From contig NZ_BMRE01000020.1 of assembly GCF_014648475.1 (NCBI RefSeq), forward strand, positions 62,001-126,000: a stretch of 64,000 nucleotides of DNA, in the 5' to 3' direction. This DNA is from Lentzea flava. GTDB taxonomy: Bacteria > Actinomycetota > Actinomycetes > Mycobacteriales > Pseudonocardiaceae. This document shows, piece by piece, positions 25,434 through 33,853 of this stretch (the first letter of the stretch is position 1; every line of letters begins with the position of its first letter). The position numbers were made by a program, and so were the translations under genes. The notes below the pieces were generated by a model, which worked only from the letters and a program-made list of their open reading frames with translations, had not been told where the DNA came from and ran no database searches.

Positions 25434-28172
25434 ATGCGGTACACGTCCCCCGTGCTCGTGGGCAGGAGCGAGGAGGCAGCGGCACTGCGGGCCGCGGTCA
25501 CACGGGCCGAACACCGTCGCGGCGGCGCGATGTTCCTGGTGGGGGAGCCGGGAATCGGCAAGTCGCGGCTCGCGTCGGAGATCGCCGGGCACGCCTCGCA
25601 GCGCGGCTTCCGCGTGCTCAGGGGGCGGGCGAGCCGGGCGGTACCGCTGCGGGCGCTGTGCGAGGCGGTGCTGTCGGCATTCCGGCGGACCGTGCCGGAC
25701 GAGGAGCAGCTCGGCGCCTATCTGCCCGTGCTGCTGCGGATGACGCCGGACGCGCCCGCCGGTGTGCCGGATCCGGCCGTGGTCAGGGCCGAGGCCGTTC
25801 TCCGGCTCGTCACGGCAGGGAAAACCGTTGTGCTGCTGGAAGATCTGCACGACGCGGACGGCGAGACGCTGGCCGTGGTCGACTACCTGCTCGACAACCT
25901 CGCCGGCGAACCGGTCCTGCTGCTGGCGACCCTGCGACCGCATCCCGATGCCGCGCAACGACTCGCTGACGAGGCCGCGGCGCGCCGGGTCGCGGATGTG
26001 GTGCGGCTCAACGGGTTGGCCGACGCCGACGTCGCAGAGCTCGCCCGCCACTGCCTCGGCACACCCGCGCCCGCGGACGTCCTGGCCACGCTCACCAGGA
26101 TCGCCGACGGGGTGCCGTTCGTCGTCGAGGAGCTGCTCAACGCCGATCTGCGAGCCGGTGTGCCGCCCACGGTCGCCGCGGCCACGGTGCAACGGGTCGA
26201 CGCGCTCGATCCCGCCTGCCGCGCGCTGCTCGACGCCGCCGCGATCTTCGGCCGCACGTTCCCGCTCGACGTCGTGGCCGCCGTCGCCGATGTCGGCAAC
26301 GCGACAAAGCTGTTGCAGGAAGCCGAACGCGCGCAACTCGTGCACGGCCACAGGTTCCGCCATGCGCTGACGGCCGACGCCATCCGCGGCCGGATGACCC
26401 CGACGGCCCGCGCCGCGCTCGCCAGAAGAGCGGCACGAGCCACGGAAGCGTTGCGGCCCAACGAACTGGAGCTCATCGCCGAGCTGTGGGAAGCAGGCGG
26501 TGACATCGAGCGGGCCGTGGGGTGCCTGGTGCGCGCCGGACGGCACGCCGCCGCGCTCGGCCGGTTCGGCACCGCCGTCGAGCTGCTCGAACGCGGCCAG
26601 GCGATGACCGACGACCCGGACCTCGCCGCAGATCTCCTCGACGCGCTCGCCGCCGTGCTGCCGTTGGCCGCGGTGGTCGTGCCCGCGGACAACGGCGCGC
26701 GGGCTTTCGCGTTGGGAGAACGGCTTCAGCAGTCCCTCACCGCGCACCACAGGCCCGAGCGACAGGCCGCTGTCCGGCTGGCGCAGGCACGGGTGGCGGC
26801 CGTCGCGGGTCAGTGGGAACGCGGGCTCGACCTGATCACGGCGGCCGAGGAGCCCTGTGCGGCCGTCGTCAAGGCGACGCTCCTGCTCGGACTCAACCAG
26901 CTCGACCTCCTGCCGCAGGCCCGCGCGCTCGCCGAACGCGCCGCCGCCACGGGAAGCCCCGAGATCGTCTGCGAAGCCCTCGAAGTGCTCACCCGGTGCA
27001 CGCGAGGGCACGATCTCGCCGAGGCGCGGCAGCACATCCAACGCTGGCTGCGGGTCGCAGAAGAGCACGGGCTCGCGGCGTGGCGGCTGCGGGCGTTGCT
27101 GGAACTGGGCATCACCGACAAGTACCTGACCATCGGCGTCGACACCCTGCTGGCAGCGCGGAACGCGGCACTGGACGCCGGGGCCATCGTGATCCTCATC
27201 GCCGCCGACCTGCACCTCGGCGCCACCTATCTCGTGCGCGGTCAGTACGACGAGGCCGCGAAACACGGTGCCAGTGCGGGTGAAGCCGCAGAGAAGCTCG
27301 GGCTGCACGCGTTGAAGTCACTGGCGGTCGCCATCGAGGCGGGCATCGCGTCCCTGCACGGCAACCGCAAGGCCACCGACCAGGCGCTGGCCCGGTTGCG
27401 CGACCACGGCGGGTCCGAGGAGATCTGGTCGTACAGCTCGGCGATCTGCGCGTTGATGGAGGAGCAGCACGACCGCGCGCTGGCCGAGTTCGACGAGATC
27501 GAGAAGACCGTCACCGAACCCCGCATCCTGCGCGGCACCTTCTACCAGGGATCACGGCTGCTGGTCAGGGTCGCGCACGGGCTCGCGGGCTGGCCGGAGT
27601 ACGAACTGCTGGCCGCGTCCCACCTCGCGCAGGTTCACCTGCACCGCACGTACTTCGCCTGGAGCCGGGCGATCCTGCTCGGCCGTGACGGCAGGACCAG
27701 CGAGGCGACCGAGGCCGCGCGGGAAGCGCTCGACCTCAGCAGCGGACTCGGCCTGCCGCGTCACCTCGGGCTGCGGCTCGCCGGGCCGAGGGCGCTGGCG
27801 GAGGGCTGGGGCGAGCCGCTGGAGTGGTTGCGGGAAGCGGAAGAGCACTTCCACCAGCACGACGTGCCCGCCGTCGCCGCCGCGTGCCGGGCGGTGCTGC
27901 GCGAGGCGGGCGCACCCCAGCGACGACGCCGGCGCGATCACGGCACCGTCCCGGCCGAACTGCGCAGAACCGGTGTGACGGTGCGGGAGTACGAGGTGCT
28001 GCGGCTCGTCGTGGAACGGTTCGGCAACGCCGAGATCGCCGAAAAGCTGTTCCTCTCGCCAAGGACCGTCGAACGGCACGTCGCCAGCCTGCGCGTCCGC
28101 ACTGGTCAGACGTCCAGGGCGGACCTCATCAGGTACGCCGGGCCACTAATTGAGGGAACCGCCCGCATGTAG
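25434..28172 (+). CDS. LuxR-family regulator with AAA ATPase domain (LAL type)
   Basis: A 912-residue large ATP-binding LuxR regulator. An N-terminal AAA module has VGRSEEAAALRAA, Walker A GEPGIGKSRLASEIAG (about 37-44) and KTVVLLEDLHDADGETLAVV as Walker B. Residues about 400-830 form TPR-like helical repeats. The C-terminal GerE-type HTH (about 845-905) shows TVREYEVLRLVVERFGNAEI and LSPRTVERHVASLRVRTGQT. LAL proteins are pathway activators such as MalT or polyketide regulators; the target is not obvious here. A hairpin terminator follows. Confidence 0.88.
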   Translation: MRYTSPVLVGRSEEAAALRAAVTRAEHRRGGAMFLVGEPGIGKSRLASEIAGHASQRGFRVLRGRASRAVPLRALCEAVLSAFRRTVPDEEQLGAYLPVLLRMTPDAPAGVPDPAVVRAEAVLRLVTAGKTVVLLEDLHDADGETLAVVDYLLDNLAGEPVLLLATLRPHPDAAQRLADEAAARRVADVVRLNGLADADVAELARHCLGTPAPADVLATLTRIADGVPFVVEELLNADLRAGVPPTVAAATVQRVDALDPACRALLDAAAIFGRTFPLDVVAAVADVGNATKLLQEAERAQLVHGHRFRHALTADAIRGRMTPTARAALARRAARATEALRPNELELIAELWEAGGDIERAVGCLVRAGRHAAALGRFGTAVELLERGQAMTDDPDLAADLLDALAAVLPLAAVVVPADNGARAFALGERLQQSLTAHHRPERQAAVRLAQARVAAVAGQWERGLDLITAAEEPCAAVVKATLLLGLNQLDLLPQARALAERAAATGSPEIVCEALEVLTRCTRGHDLAEARQHIQRWLRVAEEHGLAAWRLRALLELGITDKYLTIGVDTLLAARNAALDAGAIVILIAADLHLGATYLVRGQYDEAAKHGASAGEAAEKLGLHALKSLAVAIEAGIASLHGNRKATDQALARLRDHGGSEEIWSYSSAICALMEEQHDRALAEFDEIEKTVTEPRILRGTFYQGSRLLVRVAHGLAGWPEYELLAASHLAQVHLHRTYFAWSRAILLGRDGRTSEATEAAREALDLSSGLGLPRHLGLRLAGPRALAEGWGEPLEWLREAEEHFHQHDVPAVAAACRAVLREAGAPQRRRRRDHGTVPAELRRTGVTVREYEVLRLVVERFGNAEIAEKLFLSPRTVERHVASLRVRTGQTSRADLIRYAGPLIEGTARM

Positions 28173-28205
28173 CCGGGGGCGGTGATCGTGACACTCTCCG
28201 CGACC

Positions 28206-28241
28206 GGCGGCGCTGGACTCGGTGGGGTGTCCAGCGCCGCC
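28206..28241 (+). terminator. Hairpin terminator after the LAL regulator
   Basis: A perfect 13 bp stem, GGCGGCGCTGGAC (28206-28218) with GTCCAGCGCCGCC (28229-28241), loop 10 bases, about 34 bases after the LAL stop codon. No T run follows, as is common in actinobacteria. Confidence 0.65.
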
Positions 28242-28343
28242 GTGACGCATGGCGGAAGATTTCCCGGCGCGAGATGTCGATTCCCGCCATCTCCCGTTCG
28301 ACGCACTGATGACAGCACGTCCGAACAGTCAAGGAGAACCCCG

Positions 28344-28916
28344 ATGCGCACCCTGATCGCCACCGCGTTCATCTCGCTCGACGGCGTCGTCGAAGCCCCC
28401 GGCGGCGAGCCCGGTCACCGCAGCTCCGGCTGGACCTTCAAGGACATCGAGTTCGACGAGGCCGCCTACGAGATCAAGGGCCGCGAGCAGGAGGAAGCCG
28501 CAGCGATGATGATGGGCCGCGTCAGCTACGAGGCGTTCTCCCCGGTGTGGCCGACGCTCGACTACTTCCCGCAGTACAACGCGATGCCGAAGTACGTCGT
28601 CTCCAGCACGCTCAAGGAGGACCAGCTCGTCGACAACTGGGGCGACATCACGATCCTCCGCTCGCTCGACGACGTGGCGGCGCTCAAGGAGACCGACGGC
28701 GGCCCGATCTCCATCCACGGCAGCGCCACGCTCAACCGCAACCTGTCCGACGCGGGCCTGATCGACCGCTACCACCTGCTGGTGTTCCCGCTGCTGCTCG
28801 GCGCGGGCAAGCGGATGTTCAGCGAGACCGACAAGGACAAGCAGATGCTGAAGCTGGTCGAGAGCGAGTCGTACTCGAACGGCATCCAGAAGCTCGTCTA
28901 CGACGTCGTGCGCTGA
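28344..28916 (+). CDS. Dihydrofolate reductase-family (RibD C-terminal-like) protein
   Basis: A 190-residue protein with the RibD_C/DHFR-like fold (TLIATAFISLDGVVEAPGG, AAAMMMGRVSYEAFSPVWP, GGPISIHGSATLNRNLSDAG, DRYHLLVFPLLLGAGKRMF). Such small YwjB/YyaP-like reductases bind NADPH, but few have known substrates. AAGGAG lies 7 bases before the ATG. Convergent with the membrane-protein gene at 28942; only 25 bases lie between the stops. Confidence 0.85.
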   Translation: MRTLIATAFISLDGVVEAPGGEPGHRSSGWTFKDIEFDEAAYEIKGREQEEAAAMMMGRVSYEAFSPVWPTLDYFPQYNAMPKYVVSSTLKEDQLVDNWGDITILRSLDDVAALKETDGGPISIHGSATLNRNLSDAGLIDRYHLLVFPLLLGAGKRMFSETDKDKQMLKLVESESYSNGIQKLVYDVVR

Positions 28917-28941
28917 ACCCCGCATTCGGGCCGGGCGGTGC

Positions 28942-29451
28942 TCACCGCATCGCCCGCCCCACCGGCGGCAGCACCGAGACCATCGACGCGGTCAGCCACA
29001 GCATCAACGCGATGCCCGGCACGATGATGAGCGTGCCGCCGTGGTTGATCGTCAGCCTGATGACGGCGTAGACGTAGTAGGCGACCACCAGGAAGCCCAG
29101 TCCTGCGAGGATCCAGCGCGCGAACCCGAGCCGGGCGAGGACCAACGCGGTGAACAGCAGCACCACGCCGCCCGCGACGTAGGTGGCCACGATCGCCGGG
29201 TCGCCGTTGCCGATCACGGAGCGGGGGAACGCCAGCCCGAGCAACGCGACCGCGGCTTCCGGGGTCTGCCGGACGCCGTCCGCGGTGTTTAGCCCCGCCA
29301 GCACGAAGCACAGCACGGAGACGAGCAGCCACAGTCCACCCGCGAGGAACGCGGGCGCGGTGCTCGGCCTCGGCGGCGGACCCCAGCCAGGTGGCGGTCC
29401 ATATCCCGGTGGTTGCTGCGGCCAGCCCTGGTTCGGATGCACGGCCCACAC
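28942..29451 (-). CDS. Proline-rich N-terminus membrane protein
   Basis: A 169-residue protein. A cytoplasmic Pro/Gly-rich head (NQGWPQQPPGYGPPPGWGPP, about 7-26) precedes four membrane helices (FLAGGLWLLVSVLCFVLAGL, ATYVAGGVVLLFTALVLARL, WILAGLGFLVVAYYVYAVI, IIVPGIALMLWLTASMVSV). This plan is very common in actinobacteria; function unknown. It is downstream of the tetR at 29476 (24-base gap) and probably cotranscribed with it. Confidence 0.65.
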   Translation of the reverse strand: MWAVHPNQGWPQQPPGYGPPPGWGPPPRPSTAPAFLAGGLWLLVSVLCFVLAGLNTADGVRQTPEAAVALLGLAFPRSVIGNGDPAIVATYVAGGVVLLFTALVLARLGFARWILAGLGFLVVAYYVYAVIRLTINHGGTLIIVPGIALMLWLTASMVSVLPPVGRAMR

Positions 29452-29475
29452 GATACGAGCTGACGTGGCGCCTGA

Positions 29476-30063
29476 TCAGCCTTTTCGGACAGCGGCGAGC
29501 GCGAGCCGGGTGAGCCGCCGCAGTTCGTCGAGGCCACCTTCGCCGCCCTCGCGCAGCCAGGCCGTGGACGCCGCGTCGAGGCACGCCAGCGCCGTGGCCA
29601 CGATCGCTTCGCCGACGAGGCCTCGCGGGGCGTCCCCTGTCGACACCCTGCGCTCGACCTCCGGTGCCAGAACCTCCTGCCAGCGCAGGTGTTTTTCCAG
29701 ATGGGCGGCGCGCAACGCGGGGCTGGTGGCGACCAGCCTGCCGATCATCGCGCCGCGTTCCGGGTTGACCTGCGTGGCCAGCACGCCGAACGCCTGCTCC
29801 AGCGCGTCCCAGATCGGTTCGTCGTCGGGGCGTTCGCGCAGCGCTTCGAGGATCACCGGGCCCAGTTCGGCGAGATCACCGAAGACGATGTCCTCCTTCG
29901 TGCCGAAGTAGCGGAAGAAGGAACGCCGCGAGATCCCGGCCGCGGCCACCACCTGGTCGACCGTCGTCTCATCGAAGCCGTGCTCCAGGAACAACGCCAG
30001 CGCGGCGTCCACGACCTCTTCCTGGACCCGGCGGCGGGTGCGGTCCCACAGACGATCTGACAC
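29476..30063 (-). CDS. TetR-family transcriptional regulator
   Basis: A 195-residue repressor with the TetR HTH (TTVDQVVAAAGISRRSFFRY, about 32-51) followed by FGTKEDIVFGDL, a layout often seen in actinobacterial TetR proteins with an MftR-like C-terminal domain (EAIVATALACLDAASTAWLR). It is divergent from the SDR gene at 30149 and the region between has two short palindromes, so it probably controls that gene. Confidence 0.85.
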   Translation of the reverse strand: MSDRLWDRTRRRVQEEVVDAALALFLEHGFDETTVDQVVAAAGISRRSFFRYFGTKEDIVFGDLAELGPVILEALRERPDDEPIWDALEQAFGVLATQVNPERGAMIGRLVATSPALRAAHLEKHLRWQEVLAPEVERRVSTGDAPRGLVGEAIVATALACLDAASTAWLREGGEGGLDELRRLTRLALAAVRKG

Positions 30064-30105
30064 GTCGGCCAGCCTAGTGCCACCTCGACTCTTGGCGCCC
30101 GGATG

Positions 30106-30137
30106 GCATCTGATGCTAACTTGGCACTCGATGCCAA
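30106..30137. promoter_or_regulatory. Likely TetR operators upstream of the SDR gene
   Basis: Two palindromes: GCATC-T-GATGC at 30106-30116 and TTGGCA-CTCGA-TGCCAA at 30121-30137. The second runs into the AAGGAGG ribosome-binding site (30136-30142) of the SDR gene, so a bound repressor would block initiation. Confidence 0.55.
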
Positions 30138-30148
30138 GGAGGAATTCA

Positions 30149-30925
30149 GTGACAATCGACTACCGGGGCGCGCGGGTGCTGATCACCGGAGCCAGCGCGG
30201 GAATCGGCGCCCAGTTCGCTCGTGAGCTCGCCCGCAGGGGCGCTGACCTGGTGCTCGTCGCCCGCCGGACGGAACGGCTCGAAGCGCTCGCCGCCGAGCT
30301 GAAGAACGTCGAGGTGACGGTGCTGCCGTGCGACCTCACCGAACAGGGCGCTGTGGCAGGTCTTGCCGCAGAGCTTCGAGCGCGCGGGATCACGCTCTCC
30401 GGACTGATCAACAACGCCGGGTTCGGCACGCACGGCCCGTTCGCCGAAGAGGACGCCGAACGGCTGCGCAGCGAGATCGCACTCGACATCACCGCCGTGG
30501 TGGATCTGACCAGGACGTTCATCGACGAGCTCGTCGAGTCCGGACGCGGCGTGCTGATCAACGTGGCGAGCATGGCCGCGTACGTCCCGGTGCCGCGGAT
30601 GGCCGTCTACGGTGCCGCGAAGGCGTTCGTGCTGAACTTCACCGAGGCGCTGTGGCAGGAGTACCGCCGCAGCGGCCTGCGGGTGCTCGCCCTCTCACCG
30701 GGTGCGACCAGCACGGAGTTCTTCGACGTCGCAGGCCCGCAGGCCGCAGCGGGTGCGCGGCTGCACACGCCGGAACTGGTGGTGGAGACGGCGTTGCGGA
30801 CGCTGGACCGGCGCAATCCGCCGCCGAGCATCGCGGTCGGCAGGATGAACCGGCTGATGGCGACCGCGTCCAGGCTCTTCACCCGGCGGCAGGCGGTGCT
30901 GGCGATGGGCGCGATGAACGCGTGA
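30149..30925 (+). CDS. Short-chain dehydrogenase/reductase (DltE/YqjQ-like)
   Basis: A 258-residue classical SDR: cofactor motif VLITGASAGIGAQFARELA (about 9-27), NNAG (in SGLINNAGFGTHGPF), catalytic Ser in NVASMAAYVPVPRMA and YGAAK with Tyr and Lys (about 150-154). The RR after the glycine motif (VARRTERL) favours NADPH. GTG 30149 is supported by AAGGAGG 6 bases upstream. Substrate unknown. Divergent from a tetR gene whose operators overlap its ribosome-binding site. Confidence 0.85.
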   Translation: MTIDYRGARVLITGASAGIGAQFARELARRGADLVLVARRTERLEALAAELKNVEVTVLPCDLTEQGAVAGLAAELRARGITLSGLINNAGFGTHGPFAEEDAERLRSEIALDITAVVDLTRTFIDELVESGRGVLINVASMAAYVPVPRMAVYGAAKAFVLNFTEALWQEYRRSGLRVLALSPGATSTEFFDVAGPQAAAGARLHTPELVVETALRTLDRRNPPPSIAVGRMNRLMATASRLFTRRQAVLAMGAMNA

Positions 30926-30926
30926 G

Positions 30927-31211
30927 CTACGAGTGCTTGCGATCGGTGTGCCCCAGCGACCTCTCCGGCGCCACCCGGTCGCGGACCAGCTGCTTGAGCA
31001 CGGCGAGGTCGGGGAAGCCGTCCTGCTCCTTGCGCGACCACACGGTCTCGCCGTCCAGCCGCACGTCGAACACGCCGCCGGTGCCGGGGATCAGCGCGAC
31101 CTCACCCAGCTCCGTCGTGAACGTGGTCAGCAGCTCCTGCGCCGTCCAGCCGGCCCGCAGCAGCCACCGGCACTGGGTGCAGTACTCGATCTCCAGACGC
31201 GGTGTCCTCAT
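30927..31211 (-). CDS. SelT/SelW/SelH-family (Rdx) thioredoxin-like protein
   Basis: A 94-residue protein with the CxxC redox motif (EIEYCTQCRWLLRAGWTAQE, about 8-27) and GTGGVFDVRLDGETVWSRK of the Rdx family, a thioredoxin-like fold with Cys in place of selenocysteine. The redox partner is unknown. Its ATG overlaps the TGA of the upstream MmyB-like regulator gene (ATGA), so the two are translationally coupled. Confidence 0.85.
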   Translation of the reverse strand: MRTPRLEIEYCTQCRWLLRAGWTAQELLTTFTTELGEVALIPGTGGVFDVRLDGETVWSRKEQDGFPDLAVLKQLVRDRVAPERSLGHTDRKHS

Positions 31212-32077
31212 GCCTGAGTATTAACAGAGGTGCCGGCCCTGGTCGCGTCCGTGCCCCAGTTCGCGAGCAGCTGCAACGCCTCGGCGGACGCGGTGCCGGG
31301 TTCGGCGTGGTAGGTGCTCAGGAACAGGTCGGGGTCGCTCGGCATCTTCAGCGTCTCGTACGACAGCGTCATCTCGCCGACGAGCGGGTGCTTCAGCACC
31401 TTGGTGCCGAAGCTCTTCTCCTTGACGTCGTGCTTGGCCCACAGCTGCCGGAACAGCTCGCTCTTCACCGAGAGCTCGCCGATCAGCGCGGCCAGCTCGG
31501 GGTCGTCGGGGTAGCAGCCCGCGTCCATCCGCAGGAACCCGACGACGTCCTCGGCCTTGCTCTGCCAGTTGACGAAGAGGTCCTGGTAGGACGGTCGCAG
31601 GAAGATCAGCCTGGCCCAGTTGCGCTCCTTCGGCGGCAGCTCGCCCCAGTCGCCGAACAACGCGGCGGCCATCGGGTTCCACGCGTGGATGTCCGAGCGC
31701 CGCCCGCCGATGTACGCGGGCACGCCGACGCCGTCGATCAGGTGCTTGAGCGCCGGGCGGACCTGGGTTCGCGCGGTCTTCTTCTTGCCCGGCTTGCTCG
31801 ACGTCAGGTTGCGCAGGTGCGCGCGTTCGGCGTCGTTGAGCCGCAACGCGCGGGCGATCGAGTCCAGCACCTCGGCGGAGACGTTGCGCCCGTTGCCCTG
31901 TTCCAGACGCGTGTAGTACGCGACCGAGACGCCCGCGAGCTGCGCCAGTTCCTCGCGGCGCAGGCCGGGAACACGCCGGGTGCGGCCGTACTGGGGCAGG
32001 CCGACGTCGTCGGGGGACAGCCGCGCTCGACGGCTGCGCAGGAACTCGCTCAGCTCGGTGCGCGGATCGACGGTCAT
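31208..32077 (-). CDS. XRE-family regulator with MmyB-like ligand domain
   Basis: A 289-residue regulator. An HTH_3 domain (LRREELAQLAGVSVAYYTRL, about 39-58) is followed by the PAS-like MmyB domain (VPAYIGGRRSDIHAWNPMAA, about 122-141; WARLIFLRPSYQDLFVNWQS). Regulators of this family in actinobacteria are commonly paired with oxidoreductase genes, as here with the divergent zinc alcohol dehydrogenase. ATG 32077 is used; the open frame extends upstream without family sequence. A 29 bp palindrome lies in the divergent region. Confidence 0.88.
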   Translation of the reverse strand: MTVDPRTELSEFLRSRRARLSPDDVGLPQYGRTRRVPGLRREELAQLAGVSVAYYTRLEQGNGRNVSAEVLDSIARALRLNDAERAHLRNLTSSKPGKKKTARTQVRPALKHLIDGVGVPAYIGGRRSDIHAWNPMAAALFGDWGELPPKERNWARLIFLRPSYQDLFVNWQSKAEDVVGFLRMDAGCYPDDPELAALIGELSVKSELFRQLWAKHDVKEKSFGTKVLKHPLVGEMTLSYETLKMPSDPDLFLSTYHAEPGTASAEALQLLANWGTDATRAGTSVNTQA

Positions 32078-32106
32078 GGTGCCGAGTATTCCCGCACGTG
32101 CCGCGT

Positions 32107-32135
32107 CGTGCCTGCTACTGCCAGTGGTAGGCACG
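32107..32135. promoter_or_regulatory. 29 bp palindromic operator for the MmyB-like regulator
   Basis: The 29-base sequence centred on 32121 pairs at 12 of 14 positions: CGTGCCT on the left, AGGCACG on the right and ACTG/CAGT next to the centre. It lies 30 bases from the regulator start and 87 from the dehydrogenase start, the only long palindrome in this divergent region. Confidence 0.7.
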
Positions 32136-32222
32136 CCAGTCGTACGAAAACCAGGTGTCTGGGTAGCGCCCTCGAACTCCAGCAGTGTCGTCAAGCGACA
32201 CGACAGAACGAGGAGAAACCTG

Positions 32223-33263
32223 ATGAGCACCGTCGCTGCCTACGCCGCTCCCGCACCCAAGGCACCGCTGGAGCACACCACCATCGAGCGTCGCGCGGTC
32301 GGCGCGCACGACGTTCTGATCGACATCAAGTACGCGGGCATCTGCCACTCGGACATCCACCAGGTCAACGAGGGCTGGTTCGAGGGGATCTTCCCGATGG
32401 TGCCCGGCCACGAGATCGCCGGCGTGGTCGCCGAGGTCGGTTCCGAGGTGACGAAGTACGCGGTCGGCGACCGGGTCGGCGTCGGCTGCATGGTCGACTC
32501 GTGCCGCGAGTGCGACTTCTGCCTGCGCGGGCTGGAGCAGTACTGCGCGAACGGCAACACCATGACCTACAACGCCGTCGACAAGAACGGCCAGGTCACC
32601 TACGGCGGCTACTCGAAGCAGATCGTCGTCGACGAGAACTACGTCGTGCGGATCCCGGACTCGCTCCCGCTGGACGTGGCGGCGCCGCTGCTGTGCGCGG
32701 GCATCACGCTGTACTCGCCGCTCAGGCACTGGAACGTCGGCCCCGGCAAGAAGGTCGCGATCGTCGGCCTCGGCGGACTCGGCCACATGGGCGTCAAGAT
32801 CGCCCGCGCGCTCGGCGCCGAGGTGACCGTGCTGTCGCAGTCGTTGCGCAAGAAGGACGACGGCCTCAAGCTCGGCGCCCACGACTACCGCGCCACCAAC
32901 GACCCGGCGACGTTCACCGAGCTGGCCGGGAAGTTCGACGTGATCGTCTCGACGGTGTCCGCGCCGCTGGACTTCAGCGCCTACCTCGGGCTGCTCAAGA
33001 CGGAGGGCGCGCTGGTCAACGTCGGTGCGCCGGAAGAACCGGTCTCGATCAACCTGTTCGGGCTGCTCGCCGGTCGCAAGACGATCGCCGGGTCCATGAT
33101 CGGCGGCATCGCGGAGACCCAGGAGATGCTGGACTTCTGCGCCGAGCACGGCCTGGGCGCGGAGATCGAGCTGATCACCGCCGACCAGATCAACGTGGCG
33201 TACGACCGGGTGCAGTCGAGTGACGTGCGCTACCGGTTCGTGATCGACACCGCCACCATCTAG
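32223..33263 (+). CDS. Zinc-dependent alcohol dehydrogenase (CAD/YahK-like)
   Basis: A 346-residue MDR-family enzyme, NADP(H)-dependent aldehyde/alcohol interconversion. Catalytic zinc ligands: Cys in AGICHSDIHQVNEGW (about 40) and His in VPGHEIAGVVAEVG (about 62). Structural zinc Cys cluster: CRECDFCLRGLEQYC. Rossmann motif VGLGGLGHMGVKIARALGAE. ATG 32223 follows GAGGAGAAACCTG. The TAG stop lies inside the left arm of a 167 bp fold-back repeat. Divergent from the MmyB-like regulator, its likely controller. Confidence 0.9.
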   Translation: MSTVAAYAAPAPKAPLEHTTIERRAVGAHDVLIDIKYAGICHSDIHQVNEGWFEGIFPMVPGHEIAGVVAEVGSEVTKYAVGDRVGVGCMVDSCRECDFCLRGLEQYCANGNTMTYNAVDKNGQVTYGGYSKQIVVDENYVVRIPDSLPLDVAAPLLCAGITLYSPLRHWNVGPGKKVAIVGLGGLGHMGVKIARALGAEVTVLSQSLRKKDDGLKLGAHDYRATNDPATFTELAGKFDVIVSTVSAPLDFSAYLGLLKTEGALVNVGAPEEPVSINLFGLLAGRKTIAGSMIGGIAETQEMLDFCAEHGLGAEIELITADQINVAYDRVQSSDVRYRFVIDTATI

Positions 33264-33426
33264 TGGCGTGTCACGCAACGTTGGCGAGGTAATTCACGCT
33301 CAGCAGGACGCCTCACGGCACCGCCCCCACTCCCACAGCCAACCAGGATGAGGAAGCGGGGGCGGCGCCGCGATGCGCCCGTCTGACCGCGAATTCCCCC
33401 GGCAACGTTGCGAGCCACGCCACTAG
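33260..33426. repeat. 167 bp full-length imperfect inverted repeat (MITE-like or double terminator)
   Basis: The two halves, about 80 bases each, are inverted copies of each other along their whole length, at roughly three quarters identity by eye. Both ends read CTAGTGGCGTG inward, then CGCAACGTTG, AATTC and, near the middle, CCGCCCCC facing GGGGGCGG. The outer CTAG supplies the TAG stop codons of both flanking convergent genes. No open frame inside. It could be a non-autonomous mobile element inserted at CTAG or an unusually long bidirectional terminator. Confidence 0.75.
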
Positions 33427-33794
33427 TCCGGTGCGCAGGGCACTCCGGACTCGTGCGACTTGACGGCACCTGCCAGCACCGAGTCGAGCTGCCGGAGCGT
33501 GTCCTGGAGGTCCTCGATCTGCTTGACGACCGACGACCGGTGTCCCCGCAGCTTGGCCAGCACCTGCGGGGACGCCACCCCGGTGACCACGCACGGCAGC
33601 ATCTCCCGGATCGACGCGCTGGAGATGCCGGCGGCGTAGAGCTGCTGGATCAGCCGCACCCGGTCGACGGCCTTGTCGCCGTAGTGCCGTTGCCCGCTCT
33701 CGCTGCGTTCGGCGGCGAGGAGACCCTGCTCCTCGTAGTAGCGCAACGCGCGCACGCTCACGCCCGTCTTCGTGGACAGCTCGCCGATGCGCAT
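33423..33794 (-). CDS. MerR-family transcriptional regulator
   Basis: A 123-residue MerR protein: MRIGELSTKTGVSVRALRYY (HTH), EEQGLLAAERSESGQRHYGD (wing) and a coiled-coil helix (RGHRSSVVKQIEDLQDTLRQ). Cys occurs at LPCVV and near the end (GVPCAPD), which may form a sensor but does not match a known metal or redox motif. Divergent from the OYE-family reductase at 33854, its likely target. The TAG stop is formed by the end of the fold-back repeat. Confidence 0.85.
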   Translation of the reverse strand: MRIGELSTKTGVSVRALRYYEEQGLLAAERSESGQRHYGDKAVDRVRLIQQLYAAGISSASIREMLPCVVTGVASPQVLAKLRGHRSSVVKQIEDLQDTLRQLDSVLAGAVKSHESGVPCAPD

Positions 33795-33819
33795 GAGACC
33801 TCCGCCACAAAACCTACCT

Positions 33820-33835
33820 CTGACGTCAACGTCAG
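33820..33835. promoter_or_regulatory. MerR-type operator between merR and OYE genes
   Basis: CTGACGT-CA-ACGTCAG, a perfect 7 bp inverted repeat, flanked by AAACCT (33810-33815) and AGGTTT (33834-33839). On the + strand TAGCGT at 33841-33846 is a possible -10 only 7 bases before the ATG at 33854, which has no ribosome-binding site, so the reductase message may be leaderless. Confidence 0.6.
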
Positions 33836-33853
33836 GTTTCTAGCGTAGCTCTC

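Noticed and set aside
31202..33223. A 673-codon + strand open frame across the MmyB-like and ADH genes
   Set aside because: It runs antisense to one gene and out of frame through another; the sequence is low-complexity Arg-rich and has no family pattern.
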